A stretch of 64,000 bases of DNA from UBA952 sp044361535 (GTDB lineage: Bacteria; Bacteroidota; Bacteroidia; Flavobacteriales_D; Crocinitomicaceae), in NCBI GenBank assembly GCA_044361535.1, contig JBIKIQ010000018.1, forward strand, positions 1 through 64,000, written 5' to 3'. This document shows, piece after piece, positions 61,401 through 64,000 of the stretch (its first letter is position 1; the number at the start of each line of letters is the position of its first letter). A model generated the notes under the pieces. The model was not told where the DNA came from and ran no database searches. It saw nothing but the letters and a program-made list of their open reading frames with translations. Made by a program: the position numbers and the translations under genes.

Positions 61401-63061
61401 ATCGTTTTTTTTGGTATATGGACGGTTCTACAGTGGATATGGAGAAAAACAGGGATAAAGAAACTTCCTTTCAAACAAACTCAACGGGAGAAGTCTCTAA
61501 TTTTTACTATTACAAATCCAATGCAGATACAACAAGGTTCCTGAATTTTAAATCTTTGAATGCTAAATATGATTTAAAAGAGCAGTTAATTAACTGTAAT
61601 CAAGTATCTAATTTCAGGATTGGTGATGTTCAAATTTTGCCAGATAGCGCCAAATTAGTGGTTAAAAAAGCTGGAATTATAAAGCCATTGACAAATGCCG
61701 TTATTGAAACAGATAAAAAAATGCATTATTTTGAACAATGTTACATCGATGTAATTGATAAACAAAACTTTAACGCCAAAGGAAAATACAGATATACAGA
61801 TGTTGACAATGAAGTTTCTCTCATTCAAATGGATAATATTAAGTGTTCAGGATCAAATACAACAGCTAAAGGTATTATTGATGAGAAACGTGGATTTAAA
61901 CTTTCAAAACAATTTGAATATTTTGGTAATATTGAAGTTTTAACAAAAGAAGATAGTTTATTTTGTGATGGAAGTACCAGGACTGTGCATGATTGTAAAT
62001 TTAAAAAAACTTGGTTTACCTTCAAGGATAAGATTAATCCAAGAAACATTCAAATTCCAATAGGAAAGTCACTTGTGAATACAGATGAACAGCCTTTGGG
62101 AATTGGATTCTATTATGGCGCTGATAAGGGACGAATCTACACTACATTCCTATCCACACCAAATTTACCCGAAGATCAACTACTTTACACAGCAGAAGGA
62201 TACTTGCAATTTAATAAACCGACGAATGAATATCAAATATCTACTAAAGAGCAATTAAAGGATAGAAATGAAGGAATTTCATCTCAATCTTGGACTACCG
62301 ATAACTATCTTTCTGTGAGTCTCGAAGATAATTCGTGCAACATGTTTGGTGAAGGTGCCATTGACCTTGGCTTAGATTTGGGTGATGTAAAAATAGAATC
62401 CTTTGGGTCAATTGAGTACGATGCAGTAAACAACAAAAAAACCACCATGAATATTAGTTCTCGTTTTTCCTTTCCTGTGGATCAAAATGTCATGGAAAAT
62501 CTGGCAAAAAAAGCAGTTGTGAATGAGACATTAAGATATGCTAAACCATCTGAAATTAATAATACAAATTTAGAAAGAGCATTGAAACATTGGTCCCCTG
62601 AAAAGGATTTCATGAAAATGAAAGAGGAAATTGTGGAAGAGTCTTTAAAAAAAATACCTAAAGATGTCGTTAGGACATTAATAATAACAGATATAAAACT
62701 TATTAATTTTGGTGTAGAAAGTCTCTCTAAGCTAAAAACAAATTCAACGCATTCATTGATTTTTTCAATCTATGATAAACCTGTATTAAAGTATATTCCT
62801 TTTGAATTACTTATTGAACAAAATTTAGAACCTAGGGCAAAAGATCGTTTTGGTTTGAATATAGCTATCGAAGATAAATTTTATTTCTTTGATTATAAAA
62901 CTCCGAAAAACACAGGCATCATGAATATTTCATCAGATGATGAGATCTTTAAAAAATCAATAACCGACATAAAAGCAAAATCCAAAAAGATAAAAGACTT
63001 CGAATATGATTTCACGGATGATTTGCAATATTTTGAAGATTTTAAAATAAATATTAAATGA
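58445..63061 (+). CDS. Large exported protein of unknown function (1538 residues)
   Basis: I do not recognise the family. A clear signal peptide (MKFLTLSFLLFVFQTSILIAQ) is followed by about 150 helical residues and then a very long beta-rich region. Glycine-spaced strand motifs recur: KGQGKIEM (about 667), QGAGTINF (about 808), SGFGELGF (about 896), FGEGAIDL (about 1299), each followed by more strands and often by SSNYRF/FYL-type aromatic segments. This suggests repeated beta-helix or beta-taco modules such as those of LptA/AsmA-like transport proteins, but that is a guess. No T9SS sorting domain or lipobox is seen; the C-terminus ends with charged residues. The stop overlaps the plsY start (ATGA), pointing to an envelope or lipid role. 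Confidence 0.85.
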   Translation: MKFLTLSFLLFVFQTSILIAQSFPSDKQKFIKYVDQILSENENEKVRVFANNELKDNLLKSGVIDDATFDLMVTTCNSLESNGLKSYPDIFNYLYSVNLVYTNKLNQESITSWQDVLDAMLTNKNKSTSEFLKFSIHFYLYGKISEAGGSKWYYKSGEFSFSYKNSPTVSLTNGNLRCLLTDKSSGANATDSVVIQKTDGIFDINTKSWLGSKGSMNWTKTGVPSEKMFAQLGDSYKMNLKSSEVKLDSVILTAPYFKNPVYGQIHDQNNTYLRDIDRVYPRFISYGKREKVSDIMEGIDFDGGFLIEGSKLLGSGTKENPSKILVKRGNKPFIIVSSEMFEFSINSIQANRSKLKITLGEDSITHTNLNFSYNNQSKEVEITRPSKGRGLSPFNDSYHKIDIHAQRLLYKIGADEIRLTYEYGAPIDLRNAKFESVNYFDEQLFDAFKGQDAINPLSLAAKYCRDKNIIEMSDGEFATAINKYLSQAKSLLLEMAVHGFIDYDTESKFIRVNEKLFSYADYKAGTRDFDNISFRSDLKPELKAFSAEEMEQINSNDALRIKYNQIIENETRRKSLPIYGIIDLKTSDLVLDGVDYITISNSQPTYISPKNLLIKVKKNRELTFDGTIFSGKIEIESEIGKYNYTTNSFELKNSKKALLTVNPFTEKEKGQGKIEMKSYFSNVTGSLVVDDTSNRSGRKKEFNLFPKLTVSKPCKIYYDKIAKGAYDSTRFYVTLDPFEIDSLDNFKEKSLSLSGELTSAGIFPKIKENLKIMDDYSFGFSTKAPENGYSFYGGTTNYKNKIILSANGLQGAGTINFLNSISESKALTFLPDSTIGLANFVNNPSEDKIQFPDVYNERSFICYIPKAKILKASSTSDNPMRMYNNETHLGGTIILKESGMSGFGELGFKTASMQSSNYRFSRWDILSDTASFYLKNIYRNQGEDPLALRVSNVTANISFKERKGTFNTGKTERIDLPANSFYCLMDRFFWYMDGSTVDMEKNRDKETSFQTNSTGEVSNFYYYKSNADTTRFLNFKSLNAKYDLKEQLINCNQVSNFRIGDVQILPDSAKLVVKKAGIIKPLTNAVIETDKKMHYFEQCYIDVIDKQNFNAKGKYRYTDVDNEVSLIQMDNIKCSGSNTTAKGIIDEKRGFKLSKQFEYFGNIEVLTKEDSLFCDGSTRTVHDCKFKKTWFTFKDKINPRNIQIPIGKSLVNTDEQPLGIGFYYGADKGRIYTTFLSTPNLPEDQLLYTAEGYLQFNKPTNEYQISTKEQLKDRNEGISSQSWTTDNYLSVSLEDNSCNMFGEGAIDLGLDLGDVKIESFGSIEYDAVNNKKTTMNISSRFSFPVDQNVMENLAKKAVVNETLRYAKPSEINNTNLERALKHWSPEKDFMKMKEEIVEESLKKIPKDVVRTLIITDIKLINFGVESLSKLKTNSTHSLIFSIYDKPVLKYIPFELLIEQNLEPRAKDRFGLNIAIEDKFYFFDYKTPKNTGIMNISSDDEIFKKSITDIKAKSKKIKDFEYDFTDDLQYFEDFKINIK

Positions 63062-63696
63062 TGATTGATATACTATTAATTGCAAGCGCAATTGTAATTG
63101 GCTATGTTTTAGGTTCTATTCCTACCGCAGTTTGGATAGGTAAATATTTTTATCAAATTGATGTTAGAGAACATGGTAGTAAAAATGCTGGAGCCACAAA
63201 TACGTTTCGGGTATTGGGCAAAAAGCCAGGAATAATTGTTTTAGTTATTGATGTAATTAAAGGTATCGTAGCGTCAATGTTCCCCATATTATTTAGTGAT
63301 TTCTTTGAAATGAGTTACGCCTTTTTGATTTCTTTGAGACTTTTGTCGTCTATTTTTTCAATGATTGGTCATGTTTTACCTGTTTTTGCTGAATTCAAAG
63401 GTGGGAAAGGCGTTGCCACCTCATTGGGTGTTTTAATTGGATTACAACCATTTGCTGCCCTGCTATGTTTTTTAGTTTTTTTACTAATATTTATCTTCTC
63501 TAAATATGTATCACTCGGGGCTATTATTTCTGCTATGATTTATCCGTTTATTGTTTATTATGTCGATCCAAAAGTCTTGTTTCATGAAATGATATTTACT
63601 GTAATTTTAAGTTCAGCTGTAATTTTTACACATCGAAAAAATATTTCAAGACTAATAAAAGGTCAAGAAAATAAAATGAACCTTTTCAAAAGATAG
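63058..63696 (+). CDS. plsY: Acyl-phosphate:glycerol-3-phosphate acyltransferase PlsY
   Basis: A membrane enzyme (212 residues, about five to seven helices) that acylates glycerol-3-phosphate in the first step of phospholipid synthesis. The three motifs are GSIPTAVWIGKYF, GSKNAGATNTFRVLGKKPG and FKGGKGVATSLGVLIGL. The ATG at 63058 overlaps the stop of the 1538-residue protein gene by four bases; a second ATG follows directly. No plsX nearby. Coupling suggests the two genes are expressed together. Confidence 0.95.
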   Translation: MMIDILLIASAIVIGYVLGSIPTAVWIGKYFYQIDVREHGSKNAGATNTFRVLGKKPGIIVLVIDVIKGIVASMFPILFSDFFEMSYAFLISLRLLSSIFSMIGHVLPVFAEFKGGKGVATSLGVLIGLQPFAALLCFLVFLLIFIFSKYVSLGAIISAMIYPFIVYYVDPKVLFHEMIFTVILSSAVIFTHRKNISRLIKGQENKMNLFKR

Positions 63697-63712
63697 CTGT
63701 ATACCTTGATAA

Positions 63713-64000
63713 TTGAAGATAAATTTCCTTCATATTGCATATATATTTATTGCCTTCCAATTTAATTTGTTAGGTCAAAATAAAATTGACGAAAAGAAAC
63801 TCGATAAACTTTTTTGGGAAGGTAAATACCCTGAAATACTTCAAGATTATTATATACTGTATAAGCAAGATTTAAATAACCCAGAAATCTGCTTTAAATA
63901 CGGAACGTCGTTATTATTTGAAGCAGATAGTATTCAAAAACTTATAAAGGCTAATAATTTACTGCTCTTTTCCGCATCTCAAGAAACAGCCACTGCTGAA
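63713..64000 (+). CDS. Exported protein, N-terminal part only (continues past the window)
   Basis: An open frame of 96 codons to the window edge, beginning at TTG 63713 just after an in-frame stop. The translation begins with a signal peptide (MKINFLHIAYIFIAFQF, then NLLGQ) and continues with helical repeat-like sequence (LDKLFWEGKYPEILQDYY, NPEICFKYGTSLLFEA). That resembles the TPR start of OmpA-type proteins such as the one at 26158-28176, but too little is visible to name it. It lies 16 bp after plsY on the same strand. A TTG start is unusual but no ATG is available. Confidence 0.65.
   Translation, partial: MKINFLHIAYIFIAFQFNLLGQNKIDEKKLDKLFWEGKYPEILQDYYILYKQDLNNPEICFKYGTSLLFEADSIQKLIKANNLLLFSASQETATAE

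Overview
The window is AT-rich chromosomal DNA from a member of the Bacteroidota, most likely the order Flavobacteriales (a Fluviicola/Crocinitomicaceae-like organism is my guess, not proven). Signs are the gliding genes gldB and gldC, type IX secretion C-terminal sorting domains on a multicopper oxidase and a subtilase, a PorE-like TPR/propeller/OmpA protein, a short RpoD lacking region 1.1, and many promoters of the Bacteroidota type (TAnnTTTG at -7). No CRISPR array, rRNA operon, insertion sequence or prophage was seen.

Layout. 1-5.0 kb: right end of a probable surface-polysaccharide locus, with a truncated methyltransferase, cysN-cysD-cysC for making PAPS, a tandem duplication of about 340 bp between cysD and cysC, and a winged-helix regulator with a palindrome over its own promoter. 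5.3-9.7 kb: a secreted multicopper oxidase, then a HisH/HisF/amidotransferase trio that probably amidates a sugar rather than making histidine. 9.8-12.8 kb: rpmE2, then a peroxide-defence block (OxyR divergent from thioredoxin, Dps and AhpC). 12.8-30.8 kb: housekeeping genes, including a DUF2911 protein, a BrkB-like membrane protein, an ABC ATPase, fabF, sufE with a DUF59 gene, Smr, an M50 protease, menA, dnaA, a thioesterase, an arginase-family enzyme, maf, a UbiA prenyltransferase, the PorE-like protein, queE, dusB and a TerC-family gene. 31-36.6 kb: a plus-strand run of secreted or surface proteins (VWD-domain protein, T9SS subtilase, two likely outer-membrane proteins). 36.6-45 kb: gldC-gldB, a porin-like gene, nadE, a NOL1/NOP2/Sun methyltransferase, rpoD, fluC, PAP2, obgE, adk, hpt.

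45-58.3 kb is the classic translation/transcription block on the minus strand: tRNA-Thr(TGT), tRNA-Tyr, tRNA-Gly, tRNA-Thr(GGT), tuf, terminator, tRNA-Trp, secE, nusG, rplK, rplA, rplJ, rplL, rpoB, rpoC. A textbook Bacteroidota promoter precedes the first tRNA. The right end holds a 1538-residue secreted protein of unknown function, translationally coupled to plsY, and the start of another exported protein.

The most notable general signal is that at least nine protein genes carry TAnnTTTG boxes ending only 4 to 9 bases before the start codon, often exactly 4 or 7. This suggests leaderless or nearly leaderless mRNAs. No clearly new defence or mobile system was found. The best candidates for undescribed biology are the 1538-residue protein next to plsY, the VWD/subtilase surface cluster, and the split-orientation sugar-amidation trio.
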